DNA from: Polynucleobacter paneuropaeus
GTDB lineage: Bacteria; Pseudomonadota; Gammaproteobacteria; Burkholderiales; Burkholderiaceae
Direction: 5' to 3'
Assembly (NCBI RefSeq): GCF_003261235.1
Contig: NZ_CP030085.1
Location: forward strand, 973,454-1,037,453
Length of the DNA stretch: 64,000 nucleotides
Made by a program: the position numbers and the translations under genes. This document shows positions 27,282 to 36,488 of this stretch, one piece after another (the first letter of the stretch is position 1; each line of letters begins with the position of its first letter). The notes beneath the pieces were generated by a model. That model was not told the DNA's origin and made no database searches. It saw only the letters and a list, made by a program, of their open reading frames with translations.

Positions 27282-28136
27282 ATGAGTATTCAATCGGTTG
27301 GCATAATTGGGGCGGGCACGATGGGCAATGGCATTGCTCAAGTTTGCGCAGTGGCGGGCCTGGATGTTGTGATGATTGATATTAATGATGCTGCTGTAGA
27401 GCGCGGCTTGAGTCATATCGGCAAGAGTCTTGACCGTTTAATCAAGAAAGAAACCCTTAGCGCCGAAGATAAAAATGCTGCCCTCAAACGTATTAAAGCT
27501 AGCACCTCATATGCCGATCTCAAGGGGCTCTCTTTAGTTATTGAGGCTGCGACTGAGAATCAAGCAGTAAAAGAAAAAATTCTGCATCAGATTGATGAAA
27601 TCGTCGGCAAAGATACCATCATTGCCACGAATACTTCCTCGCTATCGATTACCAAACTGGCAGCACTGAACTCTGACCCTACCCGTTTCATCGGGATGCA
27701 CTTCTTTAATCCCCCTCCTTTAATGGCTTTAGTTGAGGTGATACGCGGATTACAAACCAGTGATGCAACTCATAGGGCGATTATTGAAATGGCTAAGCGC
27801 ATTGGTAAAGAGCCGATTACCGTCAAGAATTCGCCCGGTTTTGCGGTCAATCGCATTTTGATTCCAATGATTAATGAAGCCTTTTTTGTATTGCAAGAAG
27901 GTTTAGCAAGTCCGGAAGATATTGATGCTGGGATGAAGCTAGGCTGCAACCAACCCATCGGCCCACTCGCTTTAGCAGACTTGATCGGTTTAGATACCTG
28001 CCTTGCCGTTATGGAAGTCTTTTTTGAAAACTTCAGCGACTCTAAGTATCGGCCTTGTCCCCTCTTGCGCGAGATGGTAGCAGCGGGCTATCTCGGACGC
28101 AAAACAGGACGTGGCGTATTTACCTATGATCAATGA
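27282..28136 (+). CDS. 3-hydroxybutyryl-CoA dehydrogenase
   Basis: NAD(P)-dependent oxidation of 3-hydroxyacyl-CoA, used in butyrate or fatty acid/PHB turnover; 284 residues. The Rossmann motif is VGIIGAGTMGNGIAQ (about 5-19). The catalytic His lies in GMHFFNPPPLMALVEVI and its partner Glu near it. VNRILIPMINEAF and GCNQPIGPLALADLIGLD close the C-terminal domain. The ATG at 27282 has AAGGAA upstream; an earlier start inside the GST gene is unlikely. It resembles Hbd/PaaH; the pathway is not fixed by context. Confidence 0.9.
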   Translation: MSIQSVGIIGAGTMGNGIAQVCAVAGLDVVMIDINDAAVERGLSHIGKSLDRLIKKETLSAEDKNAALKRIKASTSYADLKGLSLVIEAATENQAVKEKILHQIDEIVGKDTIIATNTSSLSITKLAALNSDPTRFIGMHFFNPPPLMALVEVIRGLQTSDATHRAIIEMAKRIGKEPITVKNSPGFAVNRILIPMINEAFFVLQEGLASPEDIDAGMKLGCNQPIGPLALADLIGLDTCLAVMEVFFENFSDSKYRPCPLLREMVAAGYLGRKTGRGVFTYDQ

Positions 28137-28180
28137 GCTACGATCAATAATAATTGTCATCAGAATCTAGAGGAATTTTT

Positions 28181-28660
28181 GTGAACCCCTTACCGCCAGT
28201 TGTTCGCTATTTAGCCTATGCGGGCTTGATCCCCTTTATTGGTCTTGCTTTGATGGTGCAACTGGCTCCCACTCCAATGAATTACCTTAGTGCCGAATCC
28301 ATTGCGAGCTACGGCGCCATCATCGTTGCTTTTATGGGGGCATTGCATTGGGGTGCTAATTTACAAACTCTTGGTAAACCGGCTAGCGGCGATCGCTGGA
28401 TTGATCGCAATGCCTGGATTTGGGGAATCACCCCCGCGCTCATCGCTTGGGTTGCGCTTCATATCTATATCCCTGTCAGTCTGATCATTTTGGCGGCGAC
28501 CTTGGTGATTCAACGTAATATTGATAAAGATACATATACCTATTACTTTACAAATGATGATGCACGTTCTGCATTTTTAACGATGCGTACCCGCCTAAGC
28601 TATATTGCCGCAGCGTGTTTGACTTGGGCAGCGCTGGTTATTTTATTTGTTCAGAACTGA
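28181..28660 (+). CDS. DUF3429-type membrane protein
   Basis: Integral membrane protein of 159 residues with about five hydrophobic segments. YAGLIPFIGLAL, SYGAIIVAFMGALHWG and the C-terminal pair of helices match the DUF3429 family, whose function is unknown. The start is taken as GTG 28181 because AGAGGA lies six to seven bases upstream; a TTG nine codons earlier lacks a site. It is 10 bases before rarA. Confidence 0.75.
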   Translation: MNPLPPVVRYLAYAGLIPFIGLALMVQLAPTPMNYLSAESIASYGAIIVAFMGALHWGANLQTLGKPASGDRWIDRNAWIWGITPALIAWVALHIYIPVSLIILAATLVIQRNIDKDTYTYYFTNDDARSAFLTMRTRLSYIAAACLTWAALVILFVQN

Positions 28661-28670
28661 TCCAATTCTG

Positions 28671-29984
28671 ATGAGCGGTCTATTCGAAAGTAACCCACCG
28701 CCACCCTTAGCTGAAGCTTTGCGTCCACAAAGTATTGAAGACGTTATAGGTCAAACCCATTTATTGGCGGCTGGTAAGCCACTCAACCTTGCCTTTGCCT
28801 CTGGCAAGCCACACTCGATGATTTTGTGGGGCCCTCCTGGTGTGGGTAAAACTACTCTCGCCCGTTTATCCGCTAAAGCGTTTGATCGAGAATTTATTGC
28901 ACTGTCTGCAGTCTTAGCCGGCGTTAAAGAAATTCGGGAGGCCATTGAACGCGCCGAGCAGAATATGGCGCAGTACGGCAGACAAACCATCCTATTTGTA
29001 GATGAGATTCATCGCTTTAATAAGAGTCAGCAAGATGCCCTACTCCCCCATGTTGAATCAGGGCTATTTACCTTTATTGGGGCCACAACCGAGAATCCAT
29101 CCTTTGAGGTGAACTCAGCGCTCTTATCGCGGGCTCAAGTCTATACCCTCAAATCACTTTCTCCATCTGAGTTAAGCCAATTAATTGAGCGAGCTCGCGT
29201 CTCGTCAATTCCAAACTTGGAGTTTGAAGAATCTGCTTTAGATGCTTTAGTTGCCCATGCTGATGGTGATGCACGACGTTTACTGAATTTACTTGAACAA
29301 ATACGGAATGCCACCTCGGCGACTGGCTCAGAGATCAAGAAAATTGATCATGAGTTCATTCATAGTGCACTGAGCATGCAAACTCGCCGCTTCGATAAAG
29401 GCGGCGATCAGTTCTACGATCAAATATCTGCTCTACATAAATCAGTGCGCGGCTCTGATCCAGATGCATCACTTTATTGGTTCTGTCGCATGCTTGATGG
29501 CGGCGCAGATCCACGCTATTTAGCTAGGCGCATTATTCGGATGGCATGGGAAGACATTGGCCTAGCTGATCCCAGAGCAATGCAACTGGCGAACGATGCT
29601 GCGCTCACTTATGAACGACTGGGCTCTCCAGAAGGTGAGATTGCCTTAGGGCAGGCTATTGTCTATTTAGCGGTAGCGGCAAAAAGTAATGCAAGCTATA
29701 AAGCCTTTAATGCCGCCAAAGACTTTGTTGCCAAGGATGCAACCAGACCAGTACCGACGCATTTACGCAATGCCCCCACCCAACTCATGAAAGAGCTGGG
29801 TCATGGAAAAGCCTATCGCTATGCTCATGATGAGCCGCATGCCTATGCTGCTGGTGAAAGCTATCTTCCAGAAGGAATGCCTGCCCCACATTGGTATGAG
29901 CCGGTTGATCGGGGCTTAGAGAGTCAAATTGCTGAAAAAATGGCTTTCTTACGCAAACTCGATACTGAAGCAAAGAAGAAATAA
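28671..29984 (+). CDS. rarA: replication-associated recombination protein RarA
   Basis: AAA+ ATPase of the MgsA/WRNIP1 family acting at stalled forks, 437 residues from the ATG at 28671. Walker A is GPPGVGKTT (about 53-61), Walker B is FVDEIHRFNKSQQDALLPHVE, sensor 1 is GATTENPSFEVN, and LLSRAQVYTL carries the Arg finger. The C-terminal tetramerisation region (SPEGEIALGQAIVYLA) is present. The name MgsA is also used. It is 49 bases before the cyclophilin gene. Confidence 0.95.
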   Translation: MSGLFESNPPPPLAEALRPQSIEDVIGQTHLLAAGKPLNLAFASGKPHSMILWGPPGVGKTTLARLSAKAFDREFIALSAVLAGVKEIREAIERAEQNMAQYGRQTILFVDEIHRFNKSQQDALLPHVESGLFTFIGATTENPSFEVNSALLSRAQVYTLKSLSPSELSQLIERARVSSIPNLEFEESALDALVAHADGDARRLLNLLEQIRNATSATGSEIKKIDHEFIHSALSMQTRRFDKGGDQFYDQISALHKSVRGSDPDASLYWFCRMLDGGADPRYLARRIIRMAWEDIGLADPRAMQLANDAALTYERLGSPEGEIALGQAIVYLAVAAKSNASYKAFNAAKDFVAKDATRPVPTHLRNAPTQLMKELGHGKAYRYAHDEPHAYAAGESYLPEGMPAPHWYEPVDRGLESQIAEKMAFLRKLDTEAKKK

Positions 29985-30033
29985 ACTCTCAATTGAACTC
30001 ATTTTTTTATTTATGAACCCCAAAGGAATCCAC

Positions 30034-30609
30034 ATGCGCAAACTATTCACCGGCTTCATTTTCACTCTCGCTTGCTTGGCCAGTCAAATGGCTCTAGCAG
30101 GGCCTAAGGTTGAATTTAAAACCACTATGGGTAATTTTGTTGTAGAGCTGGATGCTGACAAAGCACCTAAGACCACAGCCAACTTCTTGAACTACGTGAA
30201 AAGTGGTTTTTATAACGGCACGATTTTTCATCGCGTGATTGATGGCTTCATGATTCAGGGCGGCGGATTCACGCCTGACTTAGTTCAAAAACCCACCAAC
30301 CCTCCTGTTGTGTCTGAAGCACAGAATGGTTTAAAGAACCAGACTTACACCATCGCTATGGCTCGTACATCCGATCCTGATTCCGCTACCGCACAATTTT
30401 TTATTAACGTGAAAGACAATCAAGGCCTTGACTATCCCAATGCGATGGGTAATGGTTACACCGTCTTTGGTAAGGTTATCTCTGGAACGCAAACTATTGA
30501 TGCTATTCGTCAAATCCCCACAATGGTTGCAAATGCTCCTCGCATGGGTCGTATGGGCGATGTTCCTACTAAAACTGTGACTATTGAGTCAGCCACGATA
30601 TTGAAGTAA
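30034..30609 (+). CDS. ppiA: periplasmic peptidyl-prolyl cis-trans isomerase (cyclophilin)
   Basis: Protein-folding isomerase of 191 residues. A signal peptide (about 1-22, ending QMALA) precedes the cyclophilin domain. Catalytic and binding motifs are FHRVIDGFMIQGGGF and SATAQFFINV; the first holds the catalytic Arg. The ATG at 30034 has AAAGGA upstream and gives a proper signal peptide; a start far upstream would overlap rarA. It resembles periplasmic PpiA rather than cytosolic PpiB because of the signal. Confidence 0.92.
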   Translation: MRKLFTGFIFTLACLASQMALAGPKVEFKTTMGNFVVELDADKAPKTTANFLNYVKSGFYNGTIFHRVIDGFMIQGGGFTPDLVQKPTNPPVVSEAQNGLKNQTYTIAMARTSDPDSATAQFFINVKDNQGLDYPNAMGNGYTVFGKVISGTQTIDAIRQIPTMVANAPRMGRMGDVPTKTVTIESATILK

Positions 30610-30642
30610 TTAATTCATTGAATAGGTTCAGGATTGTTTGCC

Positions 30643-32469
30643 ATGATTCTGCTAGATGATTCGCAAAGTACTGTAAGCAATCCCACCAGTCGCCTATATC
30701 AAGACCCAATACAACATTGGTGTATTTATCCTAGCGCTCGGCCTGAAGAAAATGAAGCTGCTATCGAGCAGGTTTTTAAAGAATTAGCACAAGCCTCTGC
30801 CAGGGGTGAATATCTCGTTACTGCCCTAGCTTATGAATTGGGTTTGCATTTTCAAGGGCTCAAACCGCCTTTAAGAGATCATCCTTTAATTGAAGCTTGG
30901 TCATTTAAAAACTATGAAGCGCTTTCAAAGCCAGCGGTAGACCAATTTTTGGCAGCGCGCATTAGCCACTTACCTGAAAATGAGACCTTTGCTGGCGTCG
31001 CCGATCTCAATACCTCAATCGACTTTGAGCAATTTTCATCAGACTTGAATCAGATACGAGAATGGATCTTGGCTGGTGATGTCTATCAGATCAATCACAC
31101 CTATCGTCTTGGGGGTCAGGTGTATGGGTCTCCTCTAGCCCTCTATAGTCGCTTACGTAAGCGCCAGCCTGGGCGCTTTGGTGCATTCATTCAATCTTCA
31201 GGTCGCTCTATTTTGTCTCACTCGCCTGAGTTATTCATTCAACGTAGTGGCGATACCTTAACTGCGATGCCGATGAAAGGCACCGCTAGTGCACTCAATA
31301 GCAATGGGACTGAGCTTTCTGAAGACCCCAAGAATCAGGCTGAAAACGTCATGATTGTGGATTTACTACGCAATGACTTGGGGCGTATAGCCCAAACCGG
31401 TTCAGTCAAAGTGTCCAAGTTATTCGAAGTTGCAAGGCATGGTGATGTCTTGCAAATGACTTCGACTGTTGAGGCTCAACTGAAAAGGGGGGCTGAATTT
31501 CTGGACATACTGCGGGCTGTTTTTCCATGTGGCTCTGTCACTGGCGCTCCCAAGAAGCGAAGCATGGAAATTATTCAAGGACTAGAGCCCAGTCGCGACT
31601 ACTATTGCGGTGCAATTGGTTGGTTAGACCCGGATCACCGTTTTGCCTTGAGTGTTCCGATCCGCACCCTAGAGATAGATCACGCTAATTACAATCACGC
31701 TTCATTGACGATGGGGGTTGGAGCAGGCATCACCATTGAATCTAAACCAGATGCAGAATGGCAAGAGTGTGCGATTAAATCTGTTTTTCTGACAGAGCTC
31801 CCGAGCTCAGTTGGCTTATTCGAAACCATCTTGATTAAGCACGGCGAAGTTCAATTGATCGAATCCCATCTCGACAGGCTTGCGCATTCGGCACAATATC
31901 TAGGCATTCCCTTCGACCGCCCTGTAGCCAAAAACTATATTTTGCAAGCATGGAGGGACTTTAGCTTGGGTTCAAATCCATCGTCCCAATATCGTCTTCG
32001 AGTAGATTTAAGTCCAATTGGCAAATTAACGCATAGCACTTCAGAATTAAGTCCACTATCTGAATCAGTAAAGCTTTTTTGGGCAAAAGATATTCTTGCT
32101 GACCCGGCCTACTCAGTAATGCAGTCTCAAGATTGCTTGCTGCAACATAAATCACACTCTCGAACCTGGTATGACCGAGCATGGCGGTTGGCCGAAACTC
32201 ATGGGGGGTTTGATGCTCTTTTTACGAATGAAGCCGGTTTTGTAACTGAAGGGGGTCGTAGCAGTATCTTTATTCGGAAGCCAAATATGACTGAGTGGCT
32301 TACCCCGCCTCTGACTGCTGGTCTTTTACCTGGCGTGATGCGCGCTCAGATTCTTGGTGATCCAAGCTGGAATGCCCGCGAGGCTAACCTGACAATAGAA
32401 GATGTACTAATGGCAGATAAAATAGTCATTACAAATGCATTACGCGGTGCAGTTCCCGCCCATCTCTAG
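30643..32469 (+). CDS. pabB: aminodeoxychorismate synthase component I fused to aminodeoxychorismate lyase
   Basis: Two-step enzyme to p-aminobenzoate for folate, 608 residues. Residues 1 to about 380 are the chorismate-binding PabB domain (PMKGTASAL with the PabB-type Lys, DLLRNDLGRIAQTGSV, FPCGSVTGAPKKRSMEII). Residues about 385-608 are a PLP class IV PabC-like domain (GLFETILIKHGEVQLIESHLDRL, EGGRSSIFIRK, PPLTAGLLPGVMR). The ATG at 30643 has AGGA nine bases upstream. The glutaminase partner PabA is not in the window. The fusion is known in other proteobacteria. Confidence 0.92.
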   Translation: MILLDDSQSTVSNPTSRLYQDPIQHWCIYPSARPEENEAAIEQVFKELAQASARGEYLVTALAYELGLHFQGLKPPLRDHPLIEAWSFKNYEALSKPAVDQFLAARISHLPENETFAGVADLNTSIDFEQFSSDLNQIREWILAGDVYQINHTYRLGGQVYGSPLALYSRLRKRQPGRFGAFIQSSGRSILSHSPELFIQRSGDTLTAMPMKGTASALNSNGTELSEDPKNQAENVMIVDLLRNDLGRIAQTGSVKVSKLFEVARHGDVLQMTSTVEAQLKRGAEFLDILRAVFPCGSVTGAPKKRSMEIIQGLEPSRDYYCGAIGWLDPDHRFALSVPIRTLEIDHANYNHASLTMGVGAGITIESKPDAEWQECAIKSVFLTELPSSVGLFETILIKHGEVQLIESHLDRLAHSAQYLGIPFDRPVAKNYILQAWRDFSLGSNPSSQYRLRVDLSPIGKLTHSTSELSPLSESVKLFWAKDILADPAYSVMQSQDCLLQHKSHSRTWYDRAWRLAETHGGFDALFTNEAGFVTEGGRSSIFIRKPNMTEWLTPPLTAGLLPGVMRAQILGDPSWNAREANLTIEDVLMADKIVITNALRGAVPAHL

Positions 32470-32478
32470 AAAGCTTGC

Positions 32479-33039
32479 ATGAAGTTTTGTTCGCAATGTG
32501 CCTCACCCCTGGTTATGCGTATTCCAGCAGACGACTCTCGTGAGCGTTATATCTGCGAGCAGTGCGGAAGCATTCATTACGAAAACCCCCGCAATGTGGT
32601 GGGTAGTATTCCAATCTATGGGGATCAAGTCTTACTATGTCGCCGGGCAATAGAACCCCGTTATGGCTTTTGGACCCTACCTGCAGGTTTTCTAGAAATT
32701 GGTGAAACCACTAGCGCTGGTGCGATTAGGGAAACCATCGAAGAAGCTGGGGCAAATGTCGATATCGGACCATTATTTTCTCTGCTCAATGTTGTGCATG
32801 CACAGCAAGTGCATCTTTTCTACTTGGCTCAAATGCGGACACCAGACTTTGAAGCTGGAGTTGAAAGCCTAGAGGTAGCCATGTTCTTAGAAAAGGATAT
32901 CCCCTGGCAAGATTTAGCATTCCCTACTGTCAAGCAAACCCTCGAGTGGTATTTTGCTGATCGGGCTGCTGGACGTCTCGATCATCGTGATTCCATTACT
33001 GTTCATACTCGCGATGTTCTGCGCAGTGAAAAAATTTAA
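32479..33039 (+). CDS. NUDIX hydrolase with N-terminal zinc ribbon
   Basis: Hydrolyses a nucleoside-diphosphate-linked substrate; the exact one is unknown. It has 186 residues. Four Cys (FCSQC at 3-7, CEQC at about 27-30) form a zinc ribbon like that of NADH pyrophosphatases. The Nudix box GFLEIGETTSAGAIRETIEE, continuing AGA, has the required Gly, Arg-Glu and Glu-Glu residues. It lies 9 bases after the PabB-PabC fusion and 12 before aat. Confidence 0.88.
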   Translation: MKFCSQCASPLVMRIPADDSRERYICEQCGSIHYENPRNVVGSIPIYGDQVLLCRRAIEPRYGFWTLPAGFLEIGETTSAGAIRETIEEAGANVDIGPLFSLLNVVHAQQVHLFYLAQMRTPDFEAGVESLEVAMFLEKDIPWQDLAFPTVKQTLEWYFADRAAGRLDHRDSITVHTRDVLRSEKI

Positions 33040-33051
33040 GCCCTGGGTTAC

Positions 33052-33789
33052 ATGAATCGCATTCCTTGGCTCGGCCCAAATGACGCTTTTCCGAATCCCT
33101 TATTGACCAGTGATCCTGATGCCACTGTTCCTGGCCTCTTTGCAGTTAGCGAGCGTATTTATCCCAATCAATTACAGTCTGCTTATCAGCTTGGATTATT
33201 CCCTTGGTACTCGGATAATCAACCCGTACTTTGGTGGTCACCGGATCCCCGGATGGTCCTAGTCCCCACTGAATTTAAATGTAGTGATTCTCTCAAAAAA
33301 TCCTTACGAAACTTTATTGCTGATAATTCAAAAGCCATTCTGGTTGACCAGGACTTTTCAGCAGTAGTTCGAGCCTGTGCAACCAGTAAGCGAAAAGACC
33401 AAGACAGCACATGGATCACCCATGAAATTGTTGACGCATATACCGCACTCTTCGAAGCAGGCAAGGCCCATTGCATTGCCGTCACAGATCAAGATATTCT
33501 GATTGGGGGTCTTTACTGTGTTTGTTTCGGTAAAGCTGTCTTTGGTGAGTCTATGTTCAGTAAGCAAAGCGATAGCTCTAAGATTGCCTTGGCTGCACTG
33601 TGCGCCTTTTGTGCCCAAAATGGCGTACCCATGATCGATTGTCAACAAGAGACAGCCCACCTAAGCTCACTAGGCGCCTCCCCTATCAAACGGGAGACCT
33701 TTTTACAATCACTGCAGACCTCTCTAAATCAAACTAATATAGAGCTACCTTGGACTTTTACTAAAAAGATACTTCAGTACTGGCTATGA
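33052..33789 (+). CDS. aat: leucyl/phenylalanyl-tRNA-protein transferase
   Basis: Adds Leu or Phe to N-terminal Arg or Lys, marking proteins for ClpS/ClpAP. It has 245 residues. Motifs: FPWYSDNQPVLWWSPDPRMVL (about 50-70), DSTWITHEIVDAY, GGLYCVCFGKAVFGESMFS and MIDCQQETAHLSSLGA. The stop overlaps the start of bpt (ATGA). Both N-degron transferases are thus encoded together. Confidence 0.96.
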   Translation: MNRIPWLGPNDAFPNPLLTSDPDATVPGLFAVSERIYPNQLQSAYQLGLFPWYSDNQPVLWWSPDPRMVLVPTEFKCSDSLKKSLRNFIADNSKAILVDQDFSAVVRACATSKRKDQDSTWITHEIVDAYTALFEAGKAHCIAVTDQDILIGGLYCVCFGKAVFGESMFSKQSDSSKIALAALCAFCAQNGVPMIDCQQETAHLSSLGASPIKRETFLQSLQTSLNQTNIELPWTFTKKILQYWL

Positions 33790-34532
33790 CGCAGCTTAAA
33801 GAACTACCCTTAACCACTCTACAGTTTTATGCCACTGCACCCTATGCCTGTAGCTATCTTCCCAATCAAACTGCGCGCTCCCAAGTTGCTACGCCCTCTC
33901 ACCTCATTCATGCGGATGTCTATAGCGAGCTGGTAAACGCGGGCTTTCGTCGTAGCGGTCTCTACACTTATCGTCCGTACTGTGATCACTGCAAGGCCTG
34001 TATTGCAACCCGTGTTTTGGTTGAGGAGTTCATGCCAAATCGCAGTCAACGCCGGACACTCAAAAAACACGAAGGTTTACAAGTCAACGTCCTCTATCTC
34101 GGTTACCAAGAGGAACATTACGAACTCTACCAACGCTATCAACATACCCGACATGCTGGCAGCGATATGGATCAAGATGACCAAGACCAATACATGCAGT
34201 TTTTAGTTCAGAGTCGTGTTAATTCTCGTATTGTTGAATTTCGTGATGGGCCAAGCGATCCCCATCCTGGTCGATTGCGCATGGTTAGCATGATTGATTT
34301 ACTAGAACAAGGGATTTCCTCGGTCTATACTTTCTACGATACGAGTGACTCTAGCGCAAGCTATGGCAGCTACAGTATTTTGTGGCAGATTCAACAGGCC
34401 TTAAAACTCAAGCTACCTTATCTCTATTTAGGCTATTACATTAAAGAGAGTGAAAAAATGTCGTACAAGGTCAATTACAAACCCATCGAAGGTTTGATTG
34501 ATGACCATTGGCAGCGAATCACTGAGGGATAA
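33786..34532 (+). CDS. bpt: aspartate/glutamate leucyltransferase (arginyltransferase family)
   Basis: Bacterial relative of eukaryotic ATE1; known Bpt enzymes add Leu to N-terminal Asp or Glu. It has 248 residues. The N-terminal Cys cluster (ACSYLPNQTAR, then the CDHC and AC residues of PYCDHCKACIATR, about 67-75) and the C-terminal YTFYDTSDSSASYGSYSILWQI block are typical. It overlaps aat by 4 bases and precedes pyrD by 9. Confidence 0.94.
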   Translation: MTQLKELPLTTLQFYATAPYACSYLPNQTARSQVATPSHLIHADVYSELVNAGFRRSGLYTYRPYCDHCKACIATRVLVEEFMPNRSQRRTLKKHEGLQVNVLYLGYQEEHYELYQRYQHTRHAGSDMDQDDQDQYMQFLVQSRVNSRIVEFRDGPSDPHPGRLRMVSMIDLLEQGISSVYTFYDTSDSSASYGSYSILWQIQQALKLKLPYLYLGYYIKESEKMSYKVNYKPIEGLIDDHWQRITEG

Positions 34533-34541
34533 TAGAGGCTC

Positions 34542-35582
34542 ATGTTCGATAGTTACCGACTTCTGCGCCCGCTCCTATTCTCGCTAGATCCCGAGCAAGC
34601 TCACAATCTCACCCTTGCCTCTCTTGATAAGGCTCAGCAATCCGGTCTTTTGCAAGCGTTTATCTCCAAACCAGAACCCGATCCCAGAACCTTCTGTGGC
34701 CTTCAATTTCCGAACCCCGTTGGACTAGCTGCCGGTCTCGATAAAGATGGCAAGCATATTGATGCACTTGCCAGTCTAGGCTTTGGCTTTCTAGAAATCG
34801 GTACCGTTACCCCCTTAGCCCAAGCAGGCAATCCAAAACCACGCATGTTTAGACTTGGTAAAGCGAATGCACTCATCAATCGTATGGGTTTCAATAACGA
34901 TGGTGTAGAAGCTTGTGTGAATCGCGTTCGCACCAGCCAATTTTGGCAAAACGGTGGCATTGTGGGTTTGAATATTGGTAAGAATGCAGTGACACCCATT
35001 GATCAAGCTGCTAATGATTACGTCTTGGGCATGAATGCCGTTTATGAAATCGCCTCTTACATCACAGTCAATATCTCCTCCCCAAATACCCAAAATCTGC
35101 GGGACCTGCAGGGCGAAGCGATGTTGCGCAATTTGCTAGGCTCCTTAGATCTTGCTCGTGAACGCTTAAGCGATTGCTTTGGGGTTCGCAAACCGCTTTT
35201 CTTAAAGATTGCGCCTGACTTAGATGAGGCTGATATTCATTTGATAGCCGACCTTTTGGTTGAGTTTGGGATTGATGCAGTCATTGCCACCAATACCACC
35301 ATTGATCACAGTGCCGTGAAAGACTTGCCTTCGGGTAATGAGGCTGGCGGTTTATCCGGTGCACCAGTCAAAAACCAATCCAACCATGTAATTGAACAAC
35401 TCAAAGCACGGCTTCAGAATGAGCTGCCCATTATTGGCGTTGGCGGCATTATGTCTGGAGTCGATGCCCAGGAAAAGATGCAGGCTGGGGCTAGTCTGGT
35501 TCAAATCTATACGGGTCTCATTTATCGTGGCCCCGCATTGATTGGTGAGTGCGCAAAGGCTTTGAAGCAGCATAAAGTTTGA
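34542..35582 (+). CDS. pyrD: dihydroorotate dehydrogenase (quinone), class 2
   Basis: Membrane-associated FMN enzyme of pyrimidine synthesis, 346 residues. FPNPVGLAAGLDKDG, EIGTVTPLAQAGNPKPRMFRL, NISSPNT (the class 2 catalytic Ser lies nearby) and VGGIMSG with the FMN phosphate site are visible. The N-terminal helix MFDSYRLLRPLLFSLDPEQAHN is the quinone-binding extension of class 2. TAGAGG precedes the ATG. It is the last gene of the ten-gene plus-strand run. Confidence 0.97.
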   Translation: MFDSYRLLRPLLFSLDPEQAHNLTLASLDKAQQSGLLQAFISKPEPDPRTFCGLQFPNPVGLAAGLDKDGKHIDALASLGFGFLEIGTVTPLAQAGNPKPRMFRLGKANALINRMGFNNDGVEACVNRVRTSQFWQNGGIVGLNIGKNAVTPIDQAANDYVLGMNAVYEIASYITVNISSPNTQNLRDLQGEAMLRNLLGSLDLARERLSDCFGVRKPLFLKIAPDLDEADIHLIADLLVEFGIDAVIATNTTIDHSAVKDLPSGNEAGGLSGAPVKNQSNHVIEQLKARLQNELPIIGVGGIMSGVDAQEKMQAGASLVQIYTGLIYRGPALIGECAKALKQHKV

Positions 35583-35628
35583 TCTGAAATTGACTTTTTA
35601 CCCCTTTAATGGGGGTATTGTTATTAAT

Positions 35629-35646
35629 ATTTCATAATATGCAATT
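35629..35646. promoter_or_regulatory. candidate IclR operator
   Basis: ATTTCATAATATGCAATT, centred on CATAATATG, is an imperfect inverted repeat just upstream of a TACAAT -10-like hexamer (35661-35666). A near copy (TCATAATATG then one changed base then AATTA) occurs in the aceE/histidine-kinase intergenic region at 45281-45296. Binding by the adjacent regulator is inferred. Confidence 0.3.
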
Positions 35647-35672
35647 AGCTTGAGAATCGCTACAATTGCATT

Positions 35673-36485
35673 ATGGAAATCAAGAAACCCATAGCGGGCA
35701 TTAAAAAAACAGGCGAAGTTGGTAAAACTGCGATCCAAGTGGTGGAACGCATGATGAACCTGCTCGATGCTTTAGCCGAGCATGAAGAATCCAGCAGCTT
35801 AAAAGTCCTTGCTGAAAAAACTGCCCTGCACCCGTCTACCGCACACCGTATTCTGAATGATATGGTCGCTTGCCGATTGGTAGAGCGTGGCGATGGCGGA
35901 ACGTATCGACTGGGTCTGCGTTTATTAGAACTGGGTAATCTCGTTAAAGCCCGCCTGTCAGTACGAGAGGCTGCTCAAGGTCCAATGCGAGCGTTGCATA
36001 AGCTCACCGGTGAAACAATCAATTTATCAGTGCGTCAAGGCGACGAGATTGTCTATGTTGACCGAGCGTATAGCGAGCGGTCTGGCATGCAAGTTGTACG
36101 TGCGATTGGTGGTCGTGCCCCACTGCACCTCACATCAGTTGGTAAGCTATTTCTATCGCATGATGATCCAAGCCAAGTGCGGGCCTATGTCACTCGTACT
36201 GGCTTATCGGGACATACCAAAAATAGCATCACTGATTTAAAGACCCTAGAATCTGAACTCGCACGCGTGCGTGATCTTGGTAGCGCAAAAGATAATGAAG
36301 AGTTAGAACTTGGTGTGAGTTGTGTAGCAGCGGCTATCGTTGACGACACTGGCAAACTCGTTGCTGGTCTATCTTTAAGCGCACCAACAGACCGAATCCA
36401 ACCAGACTGGCTAAAAGCCCTTCAAGAAACTGCTTTGCAAATCTCTAAAGGTATTGGCTTTAAAGGTTTAAGTAAAGAAGCTTGA
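35673..36485 (+). CDS. IclR family transcriptional regulator
   Basis: Regulator of 270 residues. The N-terminal winged helix is at about 20-85 (LKVLAEKTALHPSTAHRILNDM is the recognition helix-turn-helix). The C-terminal IclR effector domain is at about 95-265 (GETINLSVRQGDEIVYVDRA, APLHLTSVGKLFL, ELGVSCVAAAIVDD). Neither neighbour reveals the effector. The -10-like hexamer lies so close to the ATG that the transcript may be nearly leaderless. It is convergent with the endopeptidase gene, 3 bases apart. Confidence 0.92.
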   Translation: MEIKKPIAGIKKTGEVGKTAIQVVERMMNLLDALAEHEESSSLKVLAEKTALHPSTAHRILNDMVACRLVERGDGGTYRLGLRLLELGNLVKARLSVREAAQGPMRALHKLTGETINLSVRQGDEIVYVDRAYSERSGMQVVRAIGGRAPLHLTSVGKLFLSHDDPSQVRAYVTRTGLSGHTKNSITDLKTLESELARVRDLGSAKDNEELELGVSCVAAAIVDDTGKLVAGLSLSAPTDRIQPDWLKALQETALQISKGIGFKGLSKEA

Positions 36486-36488
36486 GTC

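Noticed and set aside
35591..35620. Hairpin ACCCC/GGGGT after pyrD as a terminator
   Set aside because: The stem is only five base pairs with a seven-base loop, and the T run precedes rather than follows it on the plus strand.
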